64,000 nt of DNA from Coturnix japonica. Its lineage: Eukaryota; Chordata; Aves; Galliformes; Phasianidae. The position numbers were made by a program, and so were the translations under genes. The notes under the pieces are model-generated. The model was not told the DNA's origin. It ran no database searches and saw nothing but the letters and a program-made list of their open reading frames with translations. The DNA lies in NCBI RefSeq assembly GCF_001577835.2, contig NC_029547.1, forward strand, positions 57,887,808 through 57,951,807, written 5' to 3'. Shown piece after piece: positions 49,801 to 60,828 of the stretch (positions within the stretch are counted from its first letter, which is position 1; each line of letters begins with the position of its first letter).

Positions 49801-50718
49801 TTTCTCATCAAGTCCTGTGTTAAACTGTTTCATGCATTAATATTATTGCAGACTGAAAAATGAAATGGACTATGGTCCAGCACTTAGCCTCTCACAATAA
49901 ATATATAATGAATATTATTTATTACATTTTAAAAGGTATACAAAGCAAAGTTAAGAAATACTAAAGATTAAAAAAATAGAGAAAGGAAGCAACATAAGAA
50001 AACAAAGGAAGTAGTATGATGGGAATTTATCTGTGTAATTACAGAAACTTGAAATATGAAAAAGGGAGCATTCATACTTTCTCAATATTAAGCATCACTC
50101 TGCTTGTCTAAGCCCTTTAAAGCCCCACAGTAGTCATCTCACTACAGCAGCAAATAATCCTGAACATGCTGCATCTCCAGCCAGTGTTTTTCTCCTGCTT
50201 TATCCTGTTTTTTTTATTTCCAGTAATAGATCACTTTTATGTTTGTGCTTCTCTGGAGCCCAGACAATTGACAACTAATCACTGAGGTGGGCAAGCTATT
50301 GTAGCAGGCTTAACAAGCTCTACCACTCAATCTTTCTTTGTGATTACTTCAGAATAATTACATCTGGAGATAAGTGATGAAGATCATATTAGGCTAAGGC
50401 AAAGCGGAGTCCAGTTAACTGTAAATCAATTACAGCTGAAAAGAGAGGAAAGGGGACAGTGATATTACAGGACTATTGCCCTTATTTATGGAGCAGCAGT
50501 GGAGAATTCAAATAATTTCTTATACTTACAATAGCTGTAGGAGTCGAAGCCAGCACACAGTAGAGCACCAGAGGTGAAATGAAGCTCTCATCCTCCGTTC
50601 CAGGGTATGGTTTCATCAAATTGCCATCCTGACAGAAGAAACCTTGGATATGCACCTGAAAAGTATCGGTGCACTCGAAGTAGTAGGCAAGCAGAACAGT
50701 CCCAGCCATGATGACAAG
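25785..50718 (-). CDS. PLPPR1: PLPPR1 (PRG-3), phospholipid phosphatase-related protein 1, missing its first coding exon
   Basis: Coding exons on the minus strand: 50718-50530, 41065-40933, 32420-32170, 27605-27429, 26287-26156, 25817-25785. All have GT..AG junctions and keep one frame, giving 304 residues. Human PLPPR1 has 325; the missing ~21 N-terminal residues should come from an exon beyond 64000. The protein is a six-pass membrane protein of neurons that promotes filopodia and neurite growth. Numbering as in the full protein: LPP motif C1 is degenerate (Gln146 and Ala153 for Lys and Arg), C2 reads SFPSKH (195-200, Lys for Gly), and in C3 the catalytic His is Asn252. Lipid phosphatase activity is therefore not expected, as known for the PLPPR family. 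An N-glycosylation sequon NYT is at 163. Introns in this window run from 338 to 9464 bases; the gene is ~300 kb in human. Confidence 0.96.
26156..26287 (-). CDS. PLPPR1: PLPPR1 penultimate coding exon, cytoplasmic tail
   Basis: It encodes 44 residues, from GICVVHNFKGTHG to ESPLETLSAQ, the proline- and lysine-rich cytoplasmic tail. The human residue two is Met (GMCVV). Boundaries are ACAG|GGG and CAG|GTATTG on the minus strand. Confidence 0.95.
26288..27428 (-). other. PLPPR1: PLPPR1 intron between the MYITST and GICVV exons
   Basis: A 1141-base intron with a CR1 tail at 27024-27148 and a 22-25-base imperfect tandem duplication (AGCATATAG[T/A]TAAAGAAAAT) at 26918-26961. No other feature was seen. 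Confidence 0.85.
27024..27148 (+). mobile_element. CR1 LINE, 3' end fragment
   Basis: It ends in gacttgacaatctttgaggtcttttccaacctgggtaattctatgattctatgattc. It is close in sequence to the CR1 at 48917-49096, so probably the same subfamily. It is antisense to PLPPR1. Confidence 0.9.
27429..27605 (-). CDS. PLPPR1: PLPPR1 exon with degenerate LPP motif C3
   Basis: It encodes 59 residues, MYITSTIKTKSS to LGSAVALFL, with two hydrophobic segments. The C3-like stretch is NRVSEYRNHCSD: Arg246 and Asp256 are kept, but Asn245 and Asn252 replace the Ser and catalytic His of active lipid phosphatases. Confidence 0.96.
29417..29592 (-). mobile_element. CR1 LINE, 3' end fragment (reverse)
   Basis: Reads as reverse CR1: aatcatagagctgtttgggt, caatggacttttaaggtcatctagttcc, then acctcccactagtccaggtt and the ctccccagctttccttcagg block with ggaaggc. 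Confidence 0.9.
31380..31471 (-). mobile_element. CR1 LINE tail (reverse)
   Basis: A short reverse CR1 end: catcacagaatcacagaatc, then gaaaaggcctctaagatctt and ctagtccagccaccagccc. Confidence 0.88.
32170..32420 (-). CDS. PLPPR1: PLPPR1 exon with degenerate LPP motifs C1 and C2
   Basis: It completes a Gly codon split by the upstream intron, then encodes VFAFGLFATDIFVNAGQVV to SIYSALYAT (84 residues with the shared codon). C1-like GNLAPYF lacks the Lys and Arg of active enzymes. C2-like SFPSKH has Lys in place of Gly. The NYT sequon and paired cysteines lie in the extracellular loop. Confidence 0.97.
36370..36650 (+). mobile_element. CR1 LINE fragment with internal deletion
   Basis: It starts with aaaaggacctggacagcttt and aacctaatgacattctgcaa (end of ORF2 region), and jumps directly to the 3' part gaagaaattattcactcaga. 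It continues through gcccagggcagctgtagatg and ends in ttccaacccaaccattctgtgattatatgatt. The missing middle indicates a deletion inside the element. Confidence 0.85.
37399..37446. repeat. 20-21-base tandem duplication
   Basis: The unit ttatttgccgaactaaagcc is followed by ttaatttgccgaaataaagcc, one substitution and one inserted base apart. Confidence 0.85.
40933..41065 (-). CDS. PLPPR1: PLPPR1 exon IFIGEIS...IIRFI
   Basis: 133 bases encoding IFIGEISMYFIKSTRE to LLRRIIRFI plus the first base of a Gly codon. It ends one transmembrane segment and forms a cytoplasmic loop. The minus-strand junctions are GACAG|ATT and ATAG|GTAAGC. Confidence 0.97.
44720..44870 (-). mobile_element. CR1 LINE internal fragment (reverse)
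   Basis: Matches the reverse of CR1: gagcccacagctgtgcactg, agcacagtactccagttgtg, gcttcaccagggtcagcaga and cctctctcaacccactggcc. It lacks the CR1 3' end, so it is a fragment cut at both sides. Confidence 0.8.
44868..45437 (+). other. 189-codon open frame of unknown status in PLPPR1 intron
   Basis: This is the longest unexplained open frame in the window, in a GC-richer block just right of a CR1 fragment. The translation is His/Ser/Cys-rich without a recognisable domain, signal peptide or membrane segment, and the opposite strand also carries open frames here. It is probably a chance frame; an exon of an unknown transcript is the less likely alternative. Confidence 0.15.
46651..47075 (+). mobile_element. 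CR1 LINE, 3' fragment
   Basis: It begins in the late ORF2 region (tctggaaggcaagtcctgca, ggagaggctgagg) and passes through gccatgcactggaacagact. It ends in cacttggacttgatggtctg / tgaagatcacccccaacc and short CATCC/CATCT repeats. Confidence 0.85.
48521..48571 (+). other. G-quadruplex-prone G-run cluster
   Basis: At least five runs of three to five G separated by 1-7 bases, on the strand complementary to the PLPPR1 message. Confidence 0.6.
48917..49096 (+). mobile_element. CR1 LINE, 3' end fragment
   Basis: It starts with cccagggaaatggttgagta, continues through gatgcgatttagtggagggt, and ends in cttctaggtcttttccaacctgggtaattctatgatcctatgg. It is very similar to the copy at 27024-27148. Confidence 0.92.
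50530..50718 (-). CDS. PLPPR1: PLPPR1 exon LVIMAG...STPTAI (first coding exon inside the window)
   Basis: 189 bases, 63 residues, starting in frame after ...TATTTTCAG (AG at 50720-50719) and ending at ATT|GTAAGT. It covers most of the first transmembrane helix and the first extracellular loop with FFCQDGNLMKPYPG. Human reads DGDL where this reads DGNL. Confidence 0.97.
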
Positions 50719-50846
50719 CTGAAAATACAGCATGGTTACACAGAGACATTAGTTGCTTTTTAGCAGATGCAGCAATGCCTTCGAGCTACTCTAGCCCTGC
50801 AGACAATCCTCCCATCATCGACACCCCCACGGTCTTTGCAATGCTG

Positions 50847-50872
50847 GTGTGTGTGTGTGTGTGTGTGTGTGT
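50847..50872. repeat. (GT)13 microsatellite upstream of PLPPR1 exon
   Basis: A perfect GT dinucleotide run. It is read as CA in the PLPPR1 pre-mRNA, about 128 bases before the acceptor of the 50718-50530 exon. Confidence 0.97.
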
Positions 50873-52134
50873 ATGCATGTGCGTTTCTGCATGCCGCTTT
50901 GCAACATCTGTTACATAAACCTTTTGGCAAATGACACTAATGAACGGCTCAGATAGAAGTGGGTCTGTAACACAGCTTGTGGAGGGATGGGAGCTTCAAC
51001 AGCTCCTTCATCAAAGGGCATGTGAGTATCAGTGGCAGCAGCAATCAGTGAAAGCCAGCGGGATAAGGGGCAGCATTGCAAGAGCAGAAAGTGGCAAGCT
51101 AAAACCTGTGGGGAGCTGGAAGGGATTGTTACAGGGATAAAGGAAACTAAAGCCAAAATGCCTCCCTGCCGCAGCTGCAAACCAAGGATGGGGAATTTGT
51201 GCTCTCTGTTCATTCAGAAGAGTACTCTGTGGGTCAGACGAAGACTCATCCGAAAGTAAACCTGCCTCCAGCCTCTCACCTTGCCCTTCAGCCACTGCTT
51301 ACCAGGAAAGCTTTAGGGAGACTGCTCAGTAGTCCTATCTCCCTAGACAGCTGGCTGGGAACACTCTGTATTGTTATCCTGACCTGCTCCATTGCAGCCA
51401 CCTCTGGAGAAGTCTTTGGCCTGAGACTAGATCTTCACATTTACAAATATGAACCACAAAGAGCTCTTCTTGTCTCATTTTGTATTTTACTACTGACTGA
51501 CTGGGCTGCCTGGAAAAGCTCAACTATTTTGTGTATGTTCACCATTATTCTGTACAATCCACATCAATGTCTGCATCAGCTTCCCAACACATCTCAAAAC
51601 AGTTCACCAGGCTGTCACTAATCTAACTTCTTGCAATTAAGTGACTACCCTAACATAATTCTTCACTCTCTGACAGACTGCAAAAGAAACCTTACTTCAA
51701 CTCCTCATCATTTACAAAAGTGGTAATATTGATCTGAATATTATGAAAATTACAGGATCAGATTCACAGTAGTCATTATAGAGAGTAGGTCCTCCTACCA
51801 CTGTTACCATAAACACAGAAGTTCCTTTACCGTGCATTAGGAAAAAATCAATACAAATGAATGTGAAAGACAAAACTCCAAAGTGTGTAACATTTTTCTT
51901 TCAAAAGATGTACATCAAAACTGCTTTACTGAGAGATTACCGTAAGAATAGACTTTGTTCTCAAAAACAAACTTACAAACTATTCGTGTACTCTGACCTA
52001 ACTTTGTTGGCTGTAACAAAGAATATTTGGGCAGATGTTGGACCAAAATTAGAAAAGAAAAACAAAAAAAAACCCCAAAACAGAAAAATCATTAATGACA
52101 GTAGACCATAGAAAGTCAGTATGGTTGAGGGTCT

Positions 52135-52228
52135 TCTGGGTCCTTCTGTCCCAGTCCCTGCTTCAGCATGGACACCCAGAGGAGGTTGACAGGACCATGT
52201 CCAGGTGGCCTTTGAAGACCTTTAAACA
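52135..52228 (-). mobile_element. CR1-like fragment (reverse)
   Basis: The reverse of a CR1 middle part: cagtccctgcttcagcatgg, then ggaccatgtccaggtggcct / ttgaagacc. Short and diverged. Confidence 0.6.
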
Positions 52229-53173
52229 GAAAAGTGCACAGACTGTCTGTGCAATCTGTATGACAGACTCAAGCAGACCAAACTGAAGCCAAAACAGAAT
52301 GCTTCTGAATCTCCACCATTCTTAAAAAATCAACAGTATCATTTTGTACCCAGATACTAAAGGCCACAGGTTAATTTCACCCCCTGGAAAATAAAGCATG
52401 GAATGTTTAATGTTCTTAGCCCAGTCAGTTAGCGGTATGGATTCAGACATCAGCTTTAGGTGACTGCAGAACTATGGTATCAACTGTAATTTCTGCAGGC
52501 AAAGAACATAGTTTTCTTTAGAAGCTCAAGAAACCAGGAATCTACACAATTATTCCCCATACATATTCTCTCTTTTCCAATTCTTATTTATAGCATGAAT
52601 GTAAGCACATATGCATAAAATGTTAACAAAATGCCTGCTACAACACAGGTGTAAAGCAAGATGCTGTTATTTAAGTATTTCCCAGAGACATCTACAGCAG
52701 CCTAGTTGAGTCAGTGGGACTTCCTATAAACAAACATGGTTCTGTAATTAAGGGATTAGAATACAAGAATTTAATTCCCTGTGTGACTATGTATTACCTG
52801 ATCAGCCTTGGGCAACTCAGATTTATAAATTAATATCAGAGGAAGACAGTGACACTATCACGACTGCACACAAACACAATAGACTACCTGGGCATTGAGG
52901 TACTGAAGCTTAGTTCCAGCACTTCACACAACCAGGGCTTTCAGTAATAACCTGACCCATCCCTCCTGTTCCAAACATACCTCCAGAAATGCCTCAGGTT
53001 GCCAGTGTATAAAATAAAATGAGGTAGGACATAAAGAAATGGGTCACTGAGATATGTTGTTTCCCTTGCCATAGGGAGAAAAGAAGCACTGAAATTCCAT
53101 CATTCACTGGATGGCACAGGAAAAACATTTTATTTTTTTTTTCAGGAGAAAAAAAAGCTTTTTGAGGAGTGCG

Positions 53174-53196
53174 TTTGTTTGTTTGTTTGTTTTTGA
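53174..53196. repeat. (GTTT)n short tetranucleotide repeat
   Basis: Five copies of GTTT followed by a T-rich stretch. Confidence 0.85.
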
Positions 53197-54748
53197 TTTT
53201 GTTTTATGTGGTAGAGATCTTTCACTTATCCCAAAGCAGCAGTTGACCTTCCCAGTGCCACATGTTGCCTCAGTGCTGCATGAAAACACCTCCTGCATAT
53301 AAAATGTGCCTCTATTGACTTATGTCAGTACTGACCTACAGCACAGACACCTCAATAATAAATCAAATCCTGTTCACAGTTTTCACAGTTCGGTTTCTGT
53401 GTTTTGATCTTTTGATAAAAACAAATAAACAAGCAAATAAAAACATATTTGCACAAAGAGATTGTAATCCTAAGAATGCTGGATATCTCAGGGGAACAGC
53501 AGCAGCAAAACAGCAGAAATTAGACCTGCAGTGCAACACATCCTTCCATGGATACATGAAGACAGGGGATTATGTGAAGTATAGAAAAGACAGGCCAGTT
53601 ATTAGCATTAATATGACTAAAATTTTTGCTGCTCCTACAGTCAGTGAAAATCTGACCATGTGTGTGGCATGATCCTCTGCTTCATGTTGAGTATTCACCG
53701 CTGTCAGCATCTTCTTTTTATTCTTCTCCCTTTCCTTTTCTTTTTCCCTCCCCTTTCCCTTTTCCTTTTTATTTGGCAATAGTTTTGTGTTTATTTCTTA
53801 TGGCAATTGAAGCTCTTTTGTTTTGATTTACTAATTGGAGGTGACTTAATCAGCTTTTGTCACCCACTCTTTCAATTAATAATGGTAGGACTTAAAATGA
53901 CAAGTGCAGAAATCCTGGACTTTTGTAGCTGCAGTGAGCTTGTAGGAGATAACTTTCCCTTTTCTCCTTATTTTAAGGTTTATGCTATTTGAATGAAGTG
54001 GTGATGAAGAGCAGGTAGGCTGACAAGACAGAAAACATCTAGTGACATAATTCAGAAAATGAAACACAGTTTAGCACTGACTTTTCACAAGGTTTACTTA
54101 TTGATCCTTACTGATGTATTTCCTTAGGATTACTTGAGAAAAAAATAAACCCCTTAGTATAAATTCAGAATAACAGTTGGGGAATAGAAGTGCTTAAGGT
54201 GCTTAATGGCCTTCATTACACAGTATTTAAGCACATCATAATCCTTAATGTTTATCGTAAGTACTCCATTGTAAGATAAGAAAATGTTTTTATCGCCATT
54301 TTCCAGAGAGGGGACAAAAGCAGAAGGAGATAAAATGTCTGCCCTCAAGTCACAGTGGCACCTGTGGCGCAGTCAGGATTTATCATTCTGTTGGACTCAC
54401 TTTTTCTGGTTTAGTCAATAATCTGCACATGAAAAACTCAGTGATGTATGCTCAGATCCTGATTCTGCAGAAGCTTGCCCATGATGCAGTTAACAAAGCA
54501 CACCATGTGTCTGATCCAGCCTCACTTAAAAACTTCTGCTTGACTTTAGACCAGGGTCAACAATGTGGATTCAACTGGTTTGTGTTTTTCCCTCAGAGCC
54601 AGCTATTAAGATGGTTTAATTCTGTAGCACCTCACTCAACACCTATTCCTTGCCACGCCATTATACCATGCACCTCCTTGCAAGCCTGCCTGCACTGCTT
54701 CTCTCCTGCCTATCACAGCATCCTTTGAACTGTGGGAACTCAATGAAA

Positions 54749-54780
54749 AAAAAGAAAGAAAAAAAAAAAAAGAAAGAACA
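54749..54780. repeat. A-rich tract with AAAG interruptions
   Basis: Purine-only run of A with G interruptions; low complexity, no tail-bearing retroposon recognised before it. Confidence 0.8.
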
Positions 54781-57267
54781 ACAACTTTTTAAGTGTCCAA
54801 GAAATAGGAAGCAAAGCATGTAATCTTCTTTCAATCTGTAATTATTTGTTGCAAGTGGTAATTAAATGAGTGTGTCCTGAGTACAAAAAAGAGAATCCTC
54901 GGAGTAATAAATGTGAGTCAGGCACGTTAATCCCTGGGTGCTGGGATACATCCAGAAATCCTCCCCTTCACCTTAACACTGTGAGAATGCCTCAGAGACC
55001 AATGTAAAACCAAAACAGTTACTTTAATTCCAGACAGCAGGATTCAGTTCCCAGACTGCATCCACTTTCTTCATATGTACCACAATGTACTTCACCACAG
55101 CTGGAAACTCTCAGAGGATCAGCACCTTTTCTAGATGGCTGCAAGCACAAAAGGGCCTACTACTTTGCAAATAAGAAAGCAAGAGGGCAGCTCCATTTTG
55201 GAGGGAGACATAAAGCTGCAAAAGACAGCACCTAATGGAAAAAGACAGCTGACAGCAGGAGGCAGAGCTTTCTGATCAGCCTGTACTGAACCCTCCCCAG
55301 AGTACTTAGTATCAAGAAATTGAGGGAGAAAAGAAAGTTGTTATAAACATTTCTCATATACTATGTGGCTGTACAATCCTGCAAGACAAGCAAACAGCCA
55401 CTGCAAAAGTTTCCCTATGTGTACTGAGATACTTTGTCACTTGTATAAATCATAATGCAAATCCATATAAATTAATTTGAAAAATAAAACAAACAAGTTC
55501 TGTTGGTATTTCTATATAAATAGGTAAACTCTTTCAGCTTATCAGCCCTTCCACATGCTACTGATAACATATCTTACAATGCCATTAATGTGTGTGACTG
55601 CACATAAATGACAACATAAAAGACCACATTTCTATTCCCTCTGAAAGAAAGCAAACACTTTGTGTGAGATTTTCTTTTCTGGATAGTCAGTTACATAATT
55701 ACTGCAACCCTCCTCAGTTTGTTTCCACTAAGCTTCACTGTGTTTCATTCCATAAATTCAAACTCACCATTTCATGAGCAGAGCATTACTAACTTGCCTA
55801 AGTGTTCTCAGTTCTGGGCACACATGTGGTTCACGTTTCCAACCTATTTAATCAGATGTGCACCTTCCCTTCTGAACCAGCTCTGGTGACCCACTGCTAC
55901 ATAAAGACTGAAAAGTCCTGCTATATTCAAATAAGACAGATGGTAAGAATGTGGTATGCTGTGAAAACGGGTTAAAGATGAATATAGCACTCCCAGCAGT
56001 TTTAGTGCTGGAAGGAGCTGTTAGGAGTGTGTCATTGCTCTCTGCTGGACAGTACCAGTAACACTGATCAGCATGTCTCAGGCTGTTCTGCCCAGGAGCA
56101 GTAATCATTTTCAGCCCAGCCACCTTGGCCATGCTTGCTAGGACTTCCAGTGCTGATGCTGCAGCAGAGGGTGTCAGAAGCACAGACAACTAAAAGCAAC
56201 CCCCAGCTTGGTGAAACTTGTGCCTTTCTGTAGAGACCCATTTGTATCTTTCTATAAAGGGGTCTGAAGGATTCACTTGAATGTTTCTATAAAGACAGAT
56301 CAAGACTCCACCTAAGAATTACTGAGACAGTTTCCTGAAATATCCTCATTAGAGTGAAACCTGAAACTCATGTTCTTTTAAGTGCTACCTTTACTTATCT
56401 GTGGCCAACAAATTAAATCTCCTTCATCTGACATAGATTTCTTCTGGTGTTTGTACCTGGAAAAACCCGCATCATCTCACCTGTAAGACTTTGCTTTCTT
56501 AAATAATCCACTGCCCTTCGAATACTGGCAGAAGAATTGGATTTGTGTTACTAGAAGACAGTTTTACTCAAAAAAATTGCTGGGGGAAGCATTTTCATGC
56601 TTCTCTAGGTATTTTTGTAGCACTCCTGAAACTGAGATGAAGCCACGACTGCAACTTCCCAAGACAGGCCTAAATATTCACACTGTAGATAATGAAGTGG
56701 AAAGGAAGCAGATAAACAGCTGCCTTCAGAAAAGCCTGTCCTTACACATAACAAAGAAGATGGAGACAACAGTTAATTACAGGTCCATCTGATCCAGATG
56801 TGCTAGCTGCCAAAAGGCCACTTCTCCTGCTGAGGTATGAGGGTAATAGGTACATTTCTCCCATTAGCATTAATGAGAGCAGTGTAAGCTCTTCAGGGAT
56901 CAACAACAGCCTCCATCTCTACAGCAGTTTGTTAAGCATCTGTTCTGTACCATTTTATCACACATGACATGCCTTAAAAGGTTTCACCTTGGTGTTCCTG
57001 TAGTACATCTAGGTCTGCGGAAAGAGGGAGAGCGTATCACTCAGCAAAGGCTCTTGCAGCCTAGCATAGCAAAATAATGGTTGCAAATGGACTCCAAGGA
57101 TCTTGCCAACTACATAGTTCTTAAGTTGCAGAGGGACTGGATGCAGCAAATCATTTTTACTGTGCTATAAAATATTACCAAAAAAAGTCACAGCTGCTAG
57201 AGGAATGTATCGTGAAATAATACTTGGAGACAGCAAGAATAACTTACACTGAACTTCCACCTAAAAC

Positions 57268-57610
57268 ACAGGTTGCTCTGAAAGTACAGTGTCTTCTATT
57301 TATTTCCCTGGAAGCCACAACAGACACAAAGAGCACAATAACAGCATAAGATTTAGCACATTCTCAGCTACAAATGTGTATCATTTTTTCCACATGGAGG
57401 AGTTCAGTTCCACACCTTTGCTCAAGCTGCTCTTCCATATCAGGTGCCATTCTGTCAAACATCCACTCTGATGCCATCTGTCACATGGCAACAGCATGTA
57501 ATGGGGTATGGGTGGGAAGGTTCAACCTCTGTTGCCATATGACTGATATCCACCTCTGGTGATGCGGGTCAACAACAAAATAAAAAACATTTCTTTCAGA
57601 GCAGCCCTCA
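57268..57610. mobile_element. Mariner-type non-autonomous element with terminal inverted repeats
   Basis: The left end ggttgctctgaaagta (57271-57286) is matched in inverted form by ttctttcagagcagcc (57591-57606), with few differences. Next to the left end is tcttctatttatttccctgg / aagccacaacagacacaaag, which resembles the 5' part of the chicken mariner. The ~340-base total is far too short for a transposase of about 345 residues, and no transposase motif is present, so this is a deletion derivative or MITE. A TA occurs immediately right (57611-57612); the left target base pair is unclear. Confidence 0.75.
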
Positions 57611-60600
57611 TAGTAAAGTAATTCCAAGTGAGCAGTTTAATCATGCAGAATAACTAGATATTCTATGCTATGCCTGAATAAGTATGAAAGCCAATGATCT
57701 ATCAGAGCTGTCACTACTCAGAAGCATTTTTGATCCATCACCTGATATAACTGCCTTTGCAGTCTGATCCTGAGATCACTTTTCTCTAGGAACTGTGGTG
57801 CAAATTCAAGTCTGTCCTAAGAACAGACAATTTCAGGGCACAGCTTTGCTAGAGGAGTTTTTTGTCCCAACAGCAAGGTGACACAAGCTGGAAAGCATCT
57901 CAGAGAATGCTAACAGTATACATGGGCCTTTCAGGCTGGGGCTGTGTGGAAAACAGGCTGATGTCTACAGAGCTTCCTACTTGTCCATTTCAAGAATTAA
58001 TAGTCCAGTTTTACCATTTTGGTAATTAACTTTGGCCTAGGTATATCTCATAAGGCTGAAGAAGACAGAGACAAAAAAGGGACATTATGTGTTCCTAATA
58101 AATACGTCTCAGAAAAGATATTTCATGAGATTATAGTGGTCTCTGAATATATTGACACATGGTTTAAAACAATTTCAGCTTCCTTTTTATGGTCAGTCCT
58201 TGGAGAATTTCTGTCTGCTGCAAGTTCCTCTTACACTGCAGAGATGTGAAGCTACCTCAGAGTTCACCTATGAGGAAGCCGAATTTCTCCCAGTCTAGCT
58301 TTGTTAAAGCAGTAAAGAACTCCTAATGGCATCAGAGACATAAAGACATACAAGTTCTTTAACTGGAATAACTTTTTTTTTGTACACAGGAAATCAACTG
58401 AATCTCAGTATGAGGCATCTTTGATTATCAAGTATAATTCAACCCACTCTAGCTCTCTCAGTTCAAAGTTTCAGCCTTCTAATTTGTATACCTTTAGGTT
58501 TTGCCAGTGATATTCATACAATAAATTTAAGCTTATTATTTTTTTTTAAAGGTAACTGTGACCCCTGGATCATGGGCTGAACCTGTCAACATAAAGGAAG
58601 GAGGAAAGCCTAACCACATGTAGTGCTGTGTATTTTAATAGTATAATGGCTTTTATGTACCCAAGGTCTGAACATGAATATAAACTAAGCCCAAAGCATT
58701 GATTATTCTTCCATTTGCTCAAGTACCAAGGTAGGACAGGAATAAATGGAGATATTGAGTCCAGTGTATTGGAAGACTGGTGCAGAGCTGGCAGATTTCT
58801 GAACTCCAGCTGCGAGCTTCCACTACAGCCTATAATCCTGAGTTACACCTATTAATTAAAAGAATATTTTTATCCTGGCATTTCTGTTTCCAAAGTTAAC
58901 AGTTCTCCATAATAACACAAAAATCTAAGCACCATATGACCTCCAGCATTATTTTCAGTTTCTATTAGAGATGTTTTTGTTCATAACAGATTGTATTTCT
59001 GTCTCCTACACTGATTCTCTGAGGGCTGCTAAGAAGATAGGACGAAAACCACTTCAATTTAAACGGCATGATGGAGTATGCACCTCTTAAAAGCAACTCC
59101 TATAGGAGTAGTAGCAGTAGATGAAACATGGGGCTGCAGCAGGGAGAGGGAAAAGACCTTAGAAAACACTCTTCATCCTTCTGATGGAGCACTAATGACA
59201 ATCTCAGTGACTCCTTGGCTGCCTGTGCTCTCGGGCTGCTAACAAGTACATTAGAGCACATTTTAACCATTGGGATAGTTTCTCTGATACCAACAACAAA
59301 AGGTGTGTAGGCTTCTGTGGAGACATGATGCCATATCACATGAAAACATCACATGATACTGTCCTGTCAAAAAACCTGTTCGTTGATGAATTTTCCTAGA
59401 TCACTGGTCTCTGACACAGTCTTTATCAACTAAGAAACTGACATCAATAACAGCTTGCCCCCCTCTCTCTATCCCACATATCCTACTTTTTCAGTGCATT
59501 TCTCATTTGTGGTGACAATTCAAGAGATGGAGATATCTATTTTCAAAACTTGGGCTGCTGACCATCTATCACAGAAGATCTCTTTTTGATAAAAATGAAT
59601 GCTTTAATACTACAAAATTTGCTGGCCTTTTTCCACGCACACTTTCCTATTAATTCCCCAGTACTACATCACACTAGCCAAAGTATGCCAAATGTGAAAT
59701 TATGCTGCATGAAATGCCCACAAGGCTATGAGCTGCAGCAGGCTTTTGCCCTCACTGTCTACCCAAACACCCACTGGATGAGGAAAAAAACCCACAAATT
59801 TCTGCATTTATATGGCAGAATTTGTGCAAGCTGTGTGTAATGACTGAGCAAAGCTGGCAAGGGCATCTCAATTGAATACCTAAGACCTGACACGGGTAAA
59901 CAGTTCAGACATACCACCACAGGTGTTACTGCAAACTGGAAGAAGCTCAGCAGTGTTCTTTTAATCACCAACAGTGGAGGAAAAGCACTTCCCCTGTGGC
60001 TTGAAGAGTGAGGAAATGAATCCCCAGCTATTTTATGGAATCATGTAATACCCATGTTGCCAAATACAAGAGAGTCCATAAAAATCAATACTAATGATAT
60101 CTTCTCTTAGCTAGAAGATAGATAACAAAAGTCATGAAAAGGCCTACCATTTAGTTCCCTGCAGTTTAACCCTGAATGGTAATATATGTGTTCAACCTTT
60201 CACGATTACTTCATTTTGGCAAGCCATATTTCATTGTAGTTATCTGACTTGTTATGGAATTTTGAAGACACTTTCTCTCCTTTAAGATTTAGTTCCTACA
60301 TGGCTATAGTACTTCACTATATCCTTTCTACAAAACAAACAGTAGAAAGGCTGATGTGTGTCAATTTTACAGATTTTTTTTTTTTTCTGTTAATTTTCAC
60401 ACCAGAAGCTTTTATTGTGGAACAGACTGAAAAGCAATATGGTTTATTTGAGCTGAATTAAGGTATGGTGAGAGATATGACAGGTTTTGTTTTGTTTTTT
60501 ATTTTTAATTCAAGGCAAGTATTGGTGCACAGAACTATTATCTACTGAGAGTATGATGTCTGCTTCTCCTTAAATCCAAAGTAGATTTTTGAAGGTTTAT

Positions 60601-60720
60601 CAGCAGGGGGCATTAATGCAACATTAAAGTCCAAATCCAAACTAAAAAACAACCCTGCAGTGCCTGTTGTTACTTTATTATTAATAAGTAAGGTTTCTCC
60701 TTGTATTTTTCAGAAGATCA

Positions 60721-60731
60721 TTTCTTTCTTT

Positions 60732-60827
<96 letters not shown>

Positions 60828-60828
60828 T
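60721..60828. repeat. (TTTC)n microsatellite, about 26 copies
   Basis: Almost perfect TTTC tetranucleotide array of about 108 bases, a polypyrimidine mirror repeat. The open frame of Phe-Leu-Ser repeats across it is an artefact of the repeat. Confidence 0.98.

Larger units (their letters stand above)
41066..50529 (-). other. PLPPR1: PLPPR1 intron between the LVIMAG and IFIGEIS exons
   Basis: A 9464-base intron with three CR1 pieces (44720-44870, 46651-47075, 48917-49096), a GC-richer stretch at 44870-45430 and a G-run cluster at 48521-48571. No coding sequence could be assigned. Confidence 0.85.

Noticed and set aside
51199-51621. 140-codon frame next to a PLPPR1 exon
   Set aside because: No recognisable domain, no splice context, and overlapping frames on the other strand.
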